Assembly: GCF_051535215.1 (NCBI RefSeq)
Contig: NZ_JBPPLY010000007.1
Coordinates: 92,699-156,698, forward strand
DNA: 64,000 nt
Direction: 5' to 3'
DNA from: Nitrobacter sp051535215
Lineage (GTDB): Bacteria; Pseudomonadota; Alphaproteobacteria; Rhizobiales; Xanthobacteraceae
The translations under genes and the position numbers were made by a program. The notes beneath the pieces are model-generated. The model searched no databases and was not told where the DNA came from. It saw only the letters and a program-made list of their open reading frames with translations. Positions 35,947 to 44,676 of this stretch are shown here, piece after piece (the stretch's first letter is position 1; the number at the start of each line of letters is the position of its first letter).

Positions 35947-37608
35947 TCACATCGCCTCGTAGTTGGGACCGCCGCCGCCCTCGGGCGGAACCCAGGTGAT
36001 GTTGCCGTTGGGGTCCTTCACGTCACAGGTTTTGCAGTGAACGCAATTCTGGGCGTTGATCTGGAAGCGCGGACCATCGTCCTCCTCGATCCATTCGTAA
36101 ACACCGGCGGGACAATAACGGCTCGAAGGTCCGGCATAGACGTCGTGCTCCGAGGTCTTTTGCAACGTCATATCGGCAACCCTCAGGTGAACCGGCTGGT
36201 CCTCCTCATGATTGGTGTTGGACAGAAACACCGAAGACAACCTGTCGAAAGTCAGCTTGCCGTCCGCCTTCGGATAAGCGATCGGCGCGTGCGCTTTCGC
36301 CGGATCAAGCGTCTTACGGTCTGGCCTTGCGTGCGACAAGGTGCCGAATAGCGAGAAGCCGAACAGGGTGTTGGTCCACATGTCGAGCCCGCCGAGCGCC
36401 ACACCGGCGATGGTGCCGAACTTCGACCATAGCGGCTTGACGTTGCGAACCTTGAACAGGTCCCTGCCGACCGTGGATTCGCGCCAGGCGTTCTCGTAAC
36501 CGGCGATCTCGTCGTTGGCGCGTCCCGCATCGAGCGCCGCCGCGACATGCTCGGCGGCCAGCATTCCGCTCCCCATCGCATTGTGAACGCCCTTGATGCG
36601 CGGAACGTTGACGAAACCAGCCGCGCAGCCGATCAGCGCGCCGCCCGGAAAAGTCAGCCGCGGCACCGACTGGTAGCCGCCCTCGGTGATGGCGCGCGCA
36701 CCGTAGGCGAGCCTCTTACCGCCTTCGAGCACGCCGCGGATCGCGGGGTGCGTCTTGAACCGCTGGAATTCCTCGAACGGCGACAGGTACGGATCGTCGT
36801 AATTCAGGTGCACGACGAAGCCGACCGCGACGCGATCGTCGTCGTAATGATAGAGGAACGAGCCGCCGCCGGTGGAATTGTCGAGCGGCCAGCCGAACGA
36901 GTGCTGGATCAGTCCGTTCCTGTGCCTGGCAGGATCGACCTGCCAGACCTCCTTGAGACCGATGCCGAATTTCGGCGGTTGGCAGGCCTTGTCGAGTCCA
37001 AACCCGGCGATCAACTGCCGGGACAGGCTGCCGCGGGCGCCTTCCGCAAACAGCGTATACTTGCCGCGCAGTTCCATGCCGCGCACGTAGGAACTCTTAT
37101 GCGAGCCGTCGCGCGCGACGCCCATGTCGCCGGTCGCGATACCACGGACCGCGCCGCTCTCGTCGTAAAGCACTTCCGTCGCTGCGAAGCCGGGATAGAT
37201 TTCGACGCCGAGCGCCTCCGCCTTCTGTGCGAGCCAGCGACAGAGGTTGCCCAGCGAACCAACGTAGCAGTGATGATTGTTCATCAGCGGCGGCATCAGG
37301 AAACCGGGCAGCCGAATCGCGCTGCGTGGCGTCATCCAGAAAAACCGGTCGTCCTTGACCCGCGTCTTCAGCGGGCAGTCGGCGTCGCCGCGCCAGTCGG
37401 GCACCAAAGCGTCGAGCTCGGCCGGATCGATCACAGCGCCGGACAGGATATGGGCGCCAACCTCAGACCCTTTTTCGACCACGACGATGCTGAGATCGGC
37501 ATTGAGCTGCTTGAGCCGGATCGCAGCCGACAGGCCCGACGGTCCCGCGCCGACGATAACGACGTCGAAATCCATGGATTCACGGGGCGGCACTTCGTTA
37601 CTGCTCAT
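35947..37608 (-). CDS. Electron transfer flavoprotein:ubiquinone oxidoreductase
   Basis: A 553-residue membrane-associated flavoprotein that takes electrons from reduced ETF and passes them to ubiquinone. The FAD site is DVVIVGAGPSGLSAAIRL (about 15-32), and the C-terminal ferredoxin-like part has Fe-S ligands in YCPAGVYEW and NCVHCKTCDVKDP. Full length. It would serve acyl-CoA dehydrogenases, including the isovaleryl-CoA dehydrogenase in this window. ETF genes are not in view. Confidence 0.94.
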   Translation of the reverse strand: MSSNEVPPRESMDFDVVIVGAGPSGLSAAIRLKQLNADLSIVVVEKGSEVGAHILSGAVIDPAELDALVPDWRGDADCPLKTRVKDDRFFWMTPRSAIRLPGFLMPPLMNNHHCYVGSLGNLCRWLAQKAEALGVEIYPGFAATEVLYDESGAVRGIATGDMGVARDGSHKSSYVRGMELRGKYTLFAEGARGSLSRQLIAGFGLDKACQPPKFGIGLKEVWQVDPARHRNGLIQHSFGWPLDNSTGGGSFLYHYDDDRVAVGFVVHLNYDDPYLSPFEEFQRFKTHPAIRGVLEGGKRLAYGARAITEGGYQSVPRLTFPGGALIGCAAGFVNVPRIKGVHNAMGSGMLAAEHVAAALDAGRANDEIAGYENAWRESTVGRDLFKVRNVKPLWSKFGTIAGVALGGLDMWTNTLFGFSLFGTLSHARPDRKTLDPAKAHAPIAYPKADGKLTFDRLSSVFLSNTNHEEDQPVHLRVADMTLQKTSEHDVYAGPSSRYCPAGVYEWIEEDDGPRFQINAQNCVHCKTCDVKDPNGNITWVPPEGGGGPNYEAM

Positions 37609-37795
37609 GGTCTACTTCCGCAACCGGCGCTCTCTGCGTCTGTCGTGCATCCAGGGCTTGATTTGCTTCAGGGCTTGAATGCCTTCAAGCCTTGTTGTTT
37701 CCGATTTTTTGCCTGAGAACAACCATGGAAAGCCTTTCCGGCTTTCGGCGCTGAACCCTGCCAAGGTTGTTTCCGCCAAAATCGTGGATGCCATC

Positions 37796-38617
37796 ATGAG
37801 TTCCGATCCCGCGCCCACAGTTCGAGACCTCATCGCCTTTTATCTCGAGGCCGGGGTGGATTGTGCGCTTGAGGAGGAACCTGTCGATCGCCTGTCCGCC
37901 TGCGATGGGCCGATCGCTCCGCCAGCCGAAACGACCCCCGCTCCGGCACGGCAACCACCCGACCGCGCGGCCGCGGCCGCCCCTCGCGCCGGGATTGCGC
38001 CACCGCCCGAGATCGCCATCGAATCCGCGCGCGAGGCTGCCCGCACCGCTCCCTCCCTCGAGGCGCTGCGGTCATTGCTCGACAACTTCGAGGGCTGCGC
38101 GCTAAAATTCACCGCATCGCGGCTGGTGTTCGCCGACGGCAATCCGCAGGCACGGCTGATGTTCGTCGGCGAGGCGCCGGGGCGCGACGAGGATATCGAA
38201 GGACTGCCTTTCGTCGGCCGTTCGGGCCAGCTTCTCAACCGGATGATCGCGGCGATCGGCCTCAAGCGCAGCGACGTCTACATCGCAAACGTCATTCCGT
38301 GGCGGCCGCCAGGCAACCGGACCCCGACGCCGCAGGAAACCCAGATCTGCCTGCCGTTCATACGGCGCCAGATCGAGCTCGTGAATCCCGACGTTCTGGT
38401 CACGCTCGGCAATCCCTCGACACAGACGCTGCTGCAGACCCGCGAGGGGATCATGAAGACCCGCGGCAAATGGTTCGATTACGACACCGGTGCGCGAACG
38501 ATCCGCGCCATGGCGACGTTCCATCCGGCGTACCTTCTGCGCTCGCCATCCTACAAGCGGATGGCGTGGCTCGACCTGCGCGCAATCGCCACAGCGCTGG
38601 AAGAAACGGCTTCATAG
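37796..38617 (+). CDS. Family-4-like uracil-DNA glycosylase with incomplete Fe-S cysteine set
   Basis: A 273-residue DNA repair enzyme. After an Ala/Pro-rich N-terminal region (about 40-85), the glycosylase domain has motif GEAPGRDED (125-133), PFVGRSGQLLNRM and HPAYLLR (243-249), which are family-4 marks. The four [4Fe-4S] cysteines of family 4 should be at 98, 101, 169 and 185; here 98 is Phe and 169 is Trp, while Cys101 and Cys185 remain. The start follows the common N-terminus DLIAFYLEAGVDCALEEEPVDRL. Divergent from the ETF-QO gene. Confidence 0.85.
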   Translation: MSSDPAPTVRDLIAFYLEAGVDCALEEEPVDRLSACDGPIAPPAETTPAPARQPPDRAAAAAPRAGIAPPPEIAIESAREAARTAPSLEALRSLLDNFEGCALKFTASRLVFADGNPQARLMFVGEAPGRDEDIEGLPFVGRSGQLLNRMIAAIGLKRSDVYIANVIPWRPPGNRTPTPQETQICLPFIRRQIELVNPDVLVTLGNPSTQTLLQTREGIMKTRGKWFDYDTGARTIRAMATFHPAYLLRSPSYKRMAWLDLRAIATALEETAS

Positions 38618-38717
38618 AGCCTTTCCGCTTCTGATGGAATCAGAAGCGGAGCCCTATTTTTTGATTTGGCGCGTTTTCTTTACGCGAACCGGTAGCTACT
38701 TCGCTTGAAAACGCTCT
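38618..38717 (+). repeat. Dispersed intergenic repeat, family 1, copy C
   Basis: A complete copy: perfect hairpin CCGCTTCTGAT-GGA-ATCAGAAGCGG (38625-38649), then TTTTTTGATTTGGCGCGTTTTC, TTTACGCGAACCGGTAGCTACTTCGCTT and GAAAACGCTCT. The hairpin contains a GAATC (CcrM) site. It fills most of the space between the UDG stop and the convergent glycosyltransferase stop. Confidence 0.85.
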
Positions 38718-38729
38718 GGCTTTCTATCG

Positions 38730-40280
38730 TCATTGCGCTTTCGGCCGGACGATAGCCCAGCCGATCCGCAACGCGGGAAGCCGGCCGTTGACGAGGCGAT
38801 CGAACGCCCGCGGAATTTCCGGAACGATGCCGGGAAAACGCTGCGCAATGGCATCGGGCGGCGTGCCTGCGGTGTCGGATGCGCGCCAGACCACGACGCC
38901 GCCGAGTTCTTTGAACGTCTCCAGAGTAATCCACGGCGTGCGCTCGGGAGTCGCATCGAGCAGGAGATGCGGCCGCGACGGACCGAGCGCGACCAATGCC
39001 GCAAGTTGCGGATCGCCCGCGACCGCCTGCAGCGGACGACTGGTGCGGCGCTGGAAATTCTCGCCGAAGAAACGACTGATCGACGACGCAGGAATAGACG
39101 TCGCAACCTCGGTGCTCGCGAACCACGGTTGAATGACGATCGTCGCGATCACCGCAAGCGCCGGAGCTACCACAGCGGCGAGCCAAGCCACGCGCAGCAC
39201 GCGCAACCGGTGCAGATAAATCATCTCGCCGGACAGCAGAACGACCGCAAGGCCCGACATCAAAAGCGCAATCGCCGCGCCTCCGACCACGTGATTGACT
39301 CCGAACAACGCCGCAACAAGACTCCCGCCGAGCGCCGGCGCGAGGGCGAAGACATAGACGAAATTCTGCGCCAGCGGATCGACCGGCGGCCGGACGATCA
39401 CCGGCGCGTCTTCAGGTTTCCAATTGACGGATTTGGAATTGAGAACGACCAGCAGAATAAGGCCTGCCATCGCGACCACGAGAGAGAAGAGCAGTTCGCC
39501 CCAGCGCAACAACCGCAGATGCAGTTCAAAAAAATCAGGCCAGGGTGGCGCACCGAGCGCGTCCGCACGCACCAGCCAGATCAGGTAAGGCAACGCAAGC
39601 ACCGCGATCACCAGCAACGCGAACAGCGGCTCCGCCGAGCCGAGGGCGTTTCGGCCGCGCTCGGTCGCCAGGGCGAACACGACGAGCGCCAGCAACAACC
39701 CGACCGCCGCCGGCGTGGTCAGCAACAGCAGACCGGCCTCGATCGACAGCGCGAACCACGCGTTGCGGCGGCCCTGCCCGAGGATCTGCCAGGAATGCAG
39801 CAACAGCAGCGCCCACAGCGGGCAGGCGAGAACCAGCGGGCCGAATGTCAGGCCGGGGGCACCGAAGGCTGTGGCCGTCATGGTCAGCAGGACGGCAAGA
39901 ACCGCGTGCTGGCTGCCGACGATGGTCCTGGCCAGTTCGTAAAGAACCCGGAACGCAACAACGAAGCAGAGTTGCGACAGCATGTAGACGCCGAGCATGT
40001 GGTTGCCGGCGGCGCGATAGGCGATGTCGCCGAGCCAGAACGCCAGCGGCGGCCCGAGATCCGTCCCGACCTGATATTCGCGGCCGAACGCCAGAACCGT
40101 CGCGAGATCACCCGGTGGACCTCGATACAGCAGCAGCGGCACCGTGAGCCACATCGCTGCCTGCAACAGCACCACGATCCAGAACACCAGCAACGGCCGG
40201 GCCCTGATCAGTTCGACAACCAGCGAGGTGAAGCGCATGAAGGGCCTGGTGGCGGCGGGTCTTGCGAAGTTCTGGAGCAT
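38730..40280 (-). CDS. Family 39-type glycosyltransferase, copy 2
   Basis: A 516-residue polytopic membrane protein with about ten to eleven membrane segments and a soluble C-terminal part. TM1 is followed by LLLYRGPPGDLATVLAFGREYQVGTDLGPPLAFWLGDIAYRAAG, the loop pattern of PMT_2/ArnT-like enzymes. It is a distant paralog of the gene at 28802. Donor and acceptor are unknown. Start at MLQNFARPAATRP; MRFTSLVVEL (40238) is an alternative. Its stop faces that of the uracil-DNA glycosylase across repeat copy C. Confidence 0.78.
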   Translation of the reverse strand: MLQNFARPAATRPFMRFTSLVVELIRARPLLVFWIVVLLQAAMWLTVPLLLYRGPPGDLATVLAFGREYQVGTDLGPPLAFWLGDIAYRAAGNHMLGVYMLSQLCFVVAFRVLYELARTIVGSQHAVLAVLLTMTATAFGAPGLTFGPLVLACPLWALLLLHSWQILGQGRRNAWFALSIEAGLLLLTTPAAVGLLLALVVFALATERGRNALGSAEPLFALLVIAVLALPYLIWLVRADALGAPPWPDFFELHLRLLRWGELLFSLVVAMAGLILLVVLNSKSVNWKPEDAPVIVRPPVDPLAQNFVYVFALAPALGGSLVAALFGVNHVVGGAAIALLMSGLAVVLLSGEMIYLHRLRVLRVAWLAAVVAPALAVIATIVIQPWFASTEVATSIPASSISRFFGENFQRRTSRPLQAVAGDPQLAALVALGPSRPHLLLDATPERTPWITLETFKELGGVVVWRASDTAGTPPDAIAQRFPGIVPEIPRAFDRLVNGRLPALRIGWAIVRPKAQ

Positions 40281-40377
40281 CTTCGCCTCTGATTGAAACA
40301 GAAGCCAAGCTCTCGATGCCTGCGAGTGATAAAGCGCGCGAGCCGACCAGGCAACCGGCCCGGCAAATCGGATCGTC

Positions 40378-41109
40378 TCAGATCGCCGCCTCGATCGGTA
40401 TACCCGCCGATGTTTCACTCGCGGGGAGGCTTTCCCCGATCAGCACCCCGCGATGGCGTTCGCGCGCCGCCACGACCGGCGCAAAAAAGCTGCGATGATG
40501 CGGACTTGGCCCCAGACGATCGAGCGCATGGAGATGCTCGGGCACCGCATAGCCTTTGTGAGATTCAAAGCCATAGCCCGGGCAGTCCTGCGCCAACTTG
40601 CACATCAGCCGGTCGCGCGTGACCTTGGCGACGATCGAGGCGGCCGCGATCGACAGCACAAGGCCGTCGCCGCCGATCACCGGCTCGCACGTGCAAGTGA
40701 TCTCGATCCGGTCGCGGCCGTCGACGAACACATGCTGCGGCCTGTCCGGCAGCGCATGGACCGCACGCGCCAGTGCCCATAGTGACGCGCGCAGGATATT
40801 GTCGCGGTCGATCCGCGCGCTCGAGGCGGAGACAACCGCGAAAGACGCGGTCGCGGTGATCTCCTCGAACAACTCCTCCCGCCGCGCCGCCGTGAGGCGC
40901 TTGGAATCGTCGATGCCCTTCGGGATTCGCTTCGGATCGAGCACCACCGCGGCGGCGACCACCGGTCCCGCCAGCGGCCCGCGGCCGACCTCGTCGCAAC
41001 CCGCGACTGGCCACACGCCGCGCTTGATGAGCGCACGCTCGCGCCGAAAGCTCGGCTGCGCAACAGCGGGCGATTTCCCTGGCTTGTCCCTGGACGGATC
41101 CCGAATCAT
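40378..41109 (-). CDS. rnhB: Ribonuclease HII
   Basis: A 243-residue RNase HII. It cuts RNA in RNA-DNA hybrids and removes misincorporated ribonucleotides. Catalytic residues are in AGCDEVGRGPLAGPVVAAAV (Asp and Glu), HVFVDGRDRI (Asp) and IAAASIVAKVTRDRLM (Asp). The N-terminal extension of about 30 residues is basic and poorly conserved; the start could lie within it. rnhB near ccrM and mutY is a recurring alphaproteobacterial arrangement. Confidence 0.93.
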   Translation of the reverse strand: MIRDPSRDKPGKSPAVAQPSFRRERALIKRGVWPVAGCDEVGRGPLAGPVVAAAVVLDPKRIPKGIDDSKRLTAARREELFEEITATASFAVVSASSARIDRDNILRASLWALARAVHALPDRPQHVFVDGRDRIEITCTCEPVIGGDGLVLSIAAASIVAKVTRDRLMCKLAQDCPGYGFESHKGYAVPEHLHALDRLGPSPHHRSFFAPVVAARERHRGVLIGESLPASETSAGIPIEAAI

Positions 41110-41221
41110 ACGTGGATGGTGCGGACAGGATGCCCGCAACACAATCCCGAAATGCATTTATGCCCGCTGTCCCGTATCGCGGTTCCACCGTCCGCGGTCC
41201 GTCGTCACGACGGGGCCCGGG

Positions 41222-42382
41222 TCAGAACAGGCTCAACTGCTGTCCGCTGCGGGCGGGCTTCGCAAAATGGTCCGTCGTCAATTTTGAGCGCCTCTTGTTG
41301 AGACCAAGTTTTTCGCAAGCGATCTCGAAGCGGCGGCCGATCATCCATGCCATCGGCCCGGCTCCCTTCATCCGCGTGCCCCATTGCGAATCGTAGTCTC
41401 GGCCGTTGCGCATGTCCCGGATCAGCGTGAAGACATGACGGTAGCGATCGGGGTAGTTCGCCATCAGCCATTCGCGAAACAAATCGCGTACTTCCAGCGG
41501 CAGGCGAAGCAGCACATAGTTCGCTTCCCTGACGCCGGCATGGGCCGAGGCATCGAGAATCCGCTCGATCTCACAGTCATTCAGCGCCGGAATCACGGGG
41601 GCCACCATCACAGTGGTCGGAATCCCGGCTTCCGACAGCATTCGCAGCGCCTCGAGCCGCCTATGGGGAGCCGATGCGCGGGGCTCCATGGTGCGGGCCA
41701 GCCTGGGATCGAGCGAGGTCACCGAAATCGCGACCTTTGCGAGGTTGCGCTTCGCCATGCGCGACAGGATGTCGATGTCCCGCGTCACCAGCGCCGATTT
41801 CGTCACGATGCCGACCGGATGCGCGGCGCGTTCCAGCACTTCGAGAATACCGCGCATGATCTTCCGATCGCGTTCGATCGGCTGATAGGGATCGGTATTG
41901 GTCCCGATCGCGATCATCTTCGGCTCGTAGCCGTCCGCAGCCAGTTCCTTCTCCAGCAAGGCCGGAGCGTCCGGCTTCGCATACAGCTTCGATTCGAAAT
42001 CAAGCCCTGGCGACAGGCCGAGATAGGCATGGGTCGGCCGCGCGAAACAGTAGACGCAACCGTGCTCGCAGCCACGGTACGGATTGATCGAGCGGTCGAA
42101 GCTGATGTCGGGCGAGTCGTTACGGGTGATGACTTTTCGCGCGGTGTCGATCGCGACCGTAGTCTTGAACGGCGGCAGTTCATCGAGGCTCTGCCATCCG
42201 TCGTCGAAGGCCGTGCGCGCCTCGACCTCGTATCGGCCACTGGCATTGGACTGCGCGCCGCGCCCCCTCCTCCGCTCGCGATCGATTGCGACCTCAAGCT
42301 CGACAAAGGGAGAAATGGCGTCCGCCGGTCCGGGAGGCAACGAGACCGGCGGATCGAGGATGGAAGCCGATGCTCTGCTCAT
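41222..42382 (-). CDS. PA0069-family radical SAM protein
   Basis: A 386-residue radical S-adenosylmethionine enzyme. The 4Fe-4S ligands are in NPYRGCEHGCVYCFARPTH (CxxxCxxC, about 104-111), with a SplB-like core that follows (IGTNTDPYQPIERDRKIMRGILE; VAISVTSLDPRLARTMEPRA). The family is often annotated as spore-photoproduct-lyase-related, but its reaction is not known. It is transcribed with rnhB and moaB on the same strand, with gaps of about 110 and 70 bp. Confidence 0.85.
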   Translation of the reverse strand: MSRASASILDPPVSLPPGPADAISPFVELEVAIDRERRRGRGAQSNASGRYEVEARTAFDDGWQSLDELPPFKTTVAIDTARKVITRNDSPDISFDRSINPYRGCEHGCVYCFARPTHAYLGLSPGLDFESKLYAKPDAPALLEKELAADGYEPKMIAIGTNTDPYQPIERDRKIMRGILEVLERAAHPVGIVTKSALVTRDIDILSRMAKRNLAKVAISVTSLDPRLARTMEPRASAPHRRLEALRMLSEAGIPTTVMVAPVIPALNDCEIERILDASAHAGVREANYVLLRLPLEVRDLFREWLMANYPDRYRHVFTLIRDMRNGRDYDSQWGTRMKGAGPMAWMIGRRFEIACEKLGLNKRRSKLTTDHFAKPARSGQQLSLF

Positions 42383-42452
42383 GGCGAGACCATAGCATCG
42401 GATTAGAACAAATCAAGAACAAATCCCGGCGATCCCCACCCTCTGCACGCCG

Positions 42453-43016
42453 TCAGGCCGAAGCGCCCTTGGCCTTTGGCCGGCGCAGGTGTTCATCGAG
42501 CCTTGGCATGATCTCGACGAAATTGCAGGGACGCGTGCGGTAATCGAGTTGGGGCGCAAGGATGCCGTCCCAGCCATCGCGGCAGGCACCCGGGGATCCG
42601 GGCAAGCAGAAGATGAGGGTCGAGCCCGCGGTGCCGGCGGTGGCGCGGCTCTGGATCGTCGAGGTGCCGATCTTGGCGTGGCTCAGCATGTGGAAGGCGA
42701 TCGAGAAACCGTCCATCCGCTTCTCGAACAGCGGCTCGACGGCCTCGGGGGTGACGTCGCGCCCGGTGAACCCTGTCCCGCCGGTGGTGATGACGACGTC
42801 GATGCCCGCGTCGGCGATCCATTTTTTCACCAGCGAGCGGATCGCCTCGACATCGTCGGTGACGATCTCGCGCGCGCCGAGCTTGTGACCGGCGGCCGTC
42901 AACCGCTCCGCCAGCGTCGTGCCCGACTTGTCATCTTCGAGCGAGCGCGTGTCGGATACGGTCAGCACCGCGATGTTGAGCGGGACGAAGGCTTTTGTCT
43001 CGTCGATGGACGGCAT
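42453..43016 (-). CDS. moaB: Molybdenum cofactor biosynthesis protein MoaB
   Basis: A 187-residue MoaB/Mog-type protein, which adenylylates molybdopterin before metal insertion. Motifs: LTVSDTRSLEDDKSGTTLAERL near the start, VVITTGGTGFTGRDVTPEAVEPL at about 75-97 and FCLPGSPGACRDGWDGIL. The likely local customer is SorA. Normal length. Confidence 0.92.
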   Translation of the reverse strand: MPSIDETKAFVPLNIAVLTVSDTRSLEDDKSGTTLAERLTAAGHKLGAREIVTDDVEAIRSLVKKWIADAGIDVVITTGGTGFTGRDVTPEAVEPLFEKRMDGFSIAFHMLSHAKIGTSTIQSRATAGTAGSTLIFCLPGSPGACRDGWDGILAPQLDYRTRPCNFVEIMPRLDEHLRRPKAKGASA

Positions 43017-43168
43017 GGCGATTCATTCCTCATGTCCCGAAAGGCGGTGCAGCGTTCTTCACGCCGCTCCGCAGAGCGGGACCATTGCGAATGCTGCCGT
43101 GATGACGGCTCCGGCTCTGCGAAGCAATAGTCGGTATTGCATCGCGTCCGGAACTCGTGACGCAACCA

Positions 43169-44089
43169 TCACAAACTATCCGCAGCGAAGGTATTGCAGG
43201 ACTGCACGGTGCCCTGCTGATAGCCGGTCATGAACCAACGCTTGCGCTGCGCCGCAGAACCATGCGTGAAGGAGTCCGGCACCACATGGCCCGTCGCCTG
43301 CCGCTGCAGCGTATCGTCACCGATCGCCGACGCCGTGGTCAATGCGGCGTCGATATCGCCGGGTTCGAGGAAGCCCGGACGCTTCTTCTCCTCGCGGTTG
43401 ACCCAGACGCCGGACAGGCAATCCGCCTGCAGTTCGACCTTGACCTGCAGCGCGTTCGCCTCGGCCTTGCTGTTGGCCTGCTGCTGCAATCGCGTCACCT
43501 TCGGCAGGAGGCCGAACAGGTTCTGGATGTGATGGCCCGCCTCGTGCGCAATGATGTAGGCTGCGGTGAATCTGCAGGCGCTGCCCGAACAACCATGGAA
43601 GCGCGTTTCCACCTGTTTGAAGAAGCTGGTGTCCAGGAATATCTGCTTGTCGGGCGGACAGTAGAATGGGCCCATCGCGGACTGCGCCATGCCGCAGCGG
43701 CCGCCATTGGTGGCATTGCGGAACAGCACGATGCGCGGCCCCGAATAGCTCTGCCCGCTGGCCCTGAAGATCTCGCTCCAGCGGTCGTCGATCTCGCCGA
43801 GCACGCCGGATATCATTTTGCCCATTTCGTCGGTCGGCGCGCCGGTCTTACCAGCAGGAGGGCGGTTGTCGGTCTGATAGCTCGGGGCAGAGCCGCCGCC
43901 GGTCAGGATTTCCGCGCCGCCGATCAGGATGCGCGGATCGATGCCGAATGCGTAGCCGACCAGGCCGAGGATCAGAACGGTGCCGATGCCAAGGCCGCCC
44001 CGGCCGAAACCGCCTCCGCCAAATCCGCCACCGCCGCCATCGCGACGATCGTCGATGTTGTCGCTGCGGCGAAAATCGTCATCACGCAT
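43169..44089 (-). CDS. ypfJ: Neutral zinc metallopeptidase-like protein YpfJ
   Basis: A 306-residue protein: charged N-terminus, Gly-rich stretch (18-33), one membrane segment (about 34-50), then a zinc peptidase domain with HEAGH at 182-186 and the downstream VELQADCLSGVW segment. Its role in bacteria is unknown. Start MRDDDFRRSDN; an upstream frame to 44140 adds 17 residues. It is divergent from ccrM across 587 bp. Confidence 0.85.
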   Translation of the reverse strand: MRDDDFRRSDNIDDRRDGGGGGFGGGGFGRGGLGIGTVLILGLVGYAFGIDPRILIGGAEILTGGGSAPSYQTDNRPPAGKTGAPTDEMGKMISGVLGEIDDRWSEIFRASGQSYSGPRIVLFRNATNGGRCGMAQSAMGPFYCPPDKQIFLDTSFFKQVETRFHGCSGSACRFTAAYIIAHEAGHHIQNLFGLLPKVTRLQQQANSKAEANALQVKVELQADCLSGVWVNREEKKRPGFLEPGDIDAALTTASAIGDDTLQRQATGHVVPDSFTHGSAAQRKRWFMTGYQQGTVQSCNTFAADSL

Positions 44090-44676
44090 GGCGTCGGTCC
44101 TCGTTTCGATCGCGACATCACCGCGACCCGGCGACGCCAACGTAAAATTTCTACTTCGTTAATCAATAGCCTGCCCGGCAATAATTGCCTAGTGTGGAGG
44201 TTCAGAAGTTCGCTTCATTGCCCAATCGAGTCCGTCAAGCGAACTTCGGAATCGGGACACTAGTGCGGTTCGGATCGGGAAGTTCGCCCGACCGATCTAT
44301 CGGAACATCGAAAACGAGTCCGAACCGCGGCGGTCATGCATGATCGCGCGGCGGGCTACGGAAAAACCCGGTGGCGACGCCTCTGCCGATCCCATTTCTC
44401 GTGGCTCCAGTCTGAGTGACACGCGCGTCAACGATCAGACCGTGCTGATAACGATGGCTGCGACCGCAGCGCGCATCGCGCATATCGTGAAAAACGATCT
44501 CGGTTGGGCGCACCACCGTTGCGAAGCTCCGCGCGCGACGTGGCGAAAATGCGTCTGCAATCAACGAAAGGCATCTGCAATTAAGTCGATTTTTACTTTG
44601 GCAGGTCACTGTAGCGCCAGTCGGTTGTTTGGTCCCGCGTCGCCGACAGCGTCGCCTGAGTCAGAGTATGTGAGTC
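44090..44676 (+). promoter_or_regulatory. ccrM upstream region
   Basis: A 587-bp gene-free stretch. GANTC sites start at 44228, 44249, 44316, 44658 and 44672, the last abutting the ccrM ATG. A CtrA-like box lies at 44581-44595. Short open frames on both strands here lack ribosome sites and family resemblance and are not called genes. CtrA activation and methylation feedback of ccrM are known in Caulobacter and are inferred here. Confidence 0.6.
44581..44595 (+). promoter_or_regulatory. Near-consensus CtrA box upstream of ccrM
   Basis: TTAA-GTCGATT-TTTA: one mismatch from TTAA-N7-TTAA and the same variant as the box beside fliI (2808). It lies 82 bp before the ccrM start codon, a sensible activator position. 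Confidence 0.55.

Noticed and set aside
38733..40292. 519-codon plus-strand frame opposite glycosyltransferase 2
   Set aside because: Almost only Arg, Gln, Glu, Asp and His; a shadow of a hydrophobic gene read in reverse.
40287..40305. CTCTGATTGAAACAGAAG near the glycosyltransferase 2 start as a repeat copy
   Set aside because: It resembles the family 1 hairpin only over its arms with mismatches, and the rest of the repeat is missing; could be chance.
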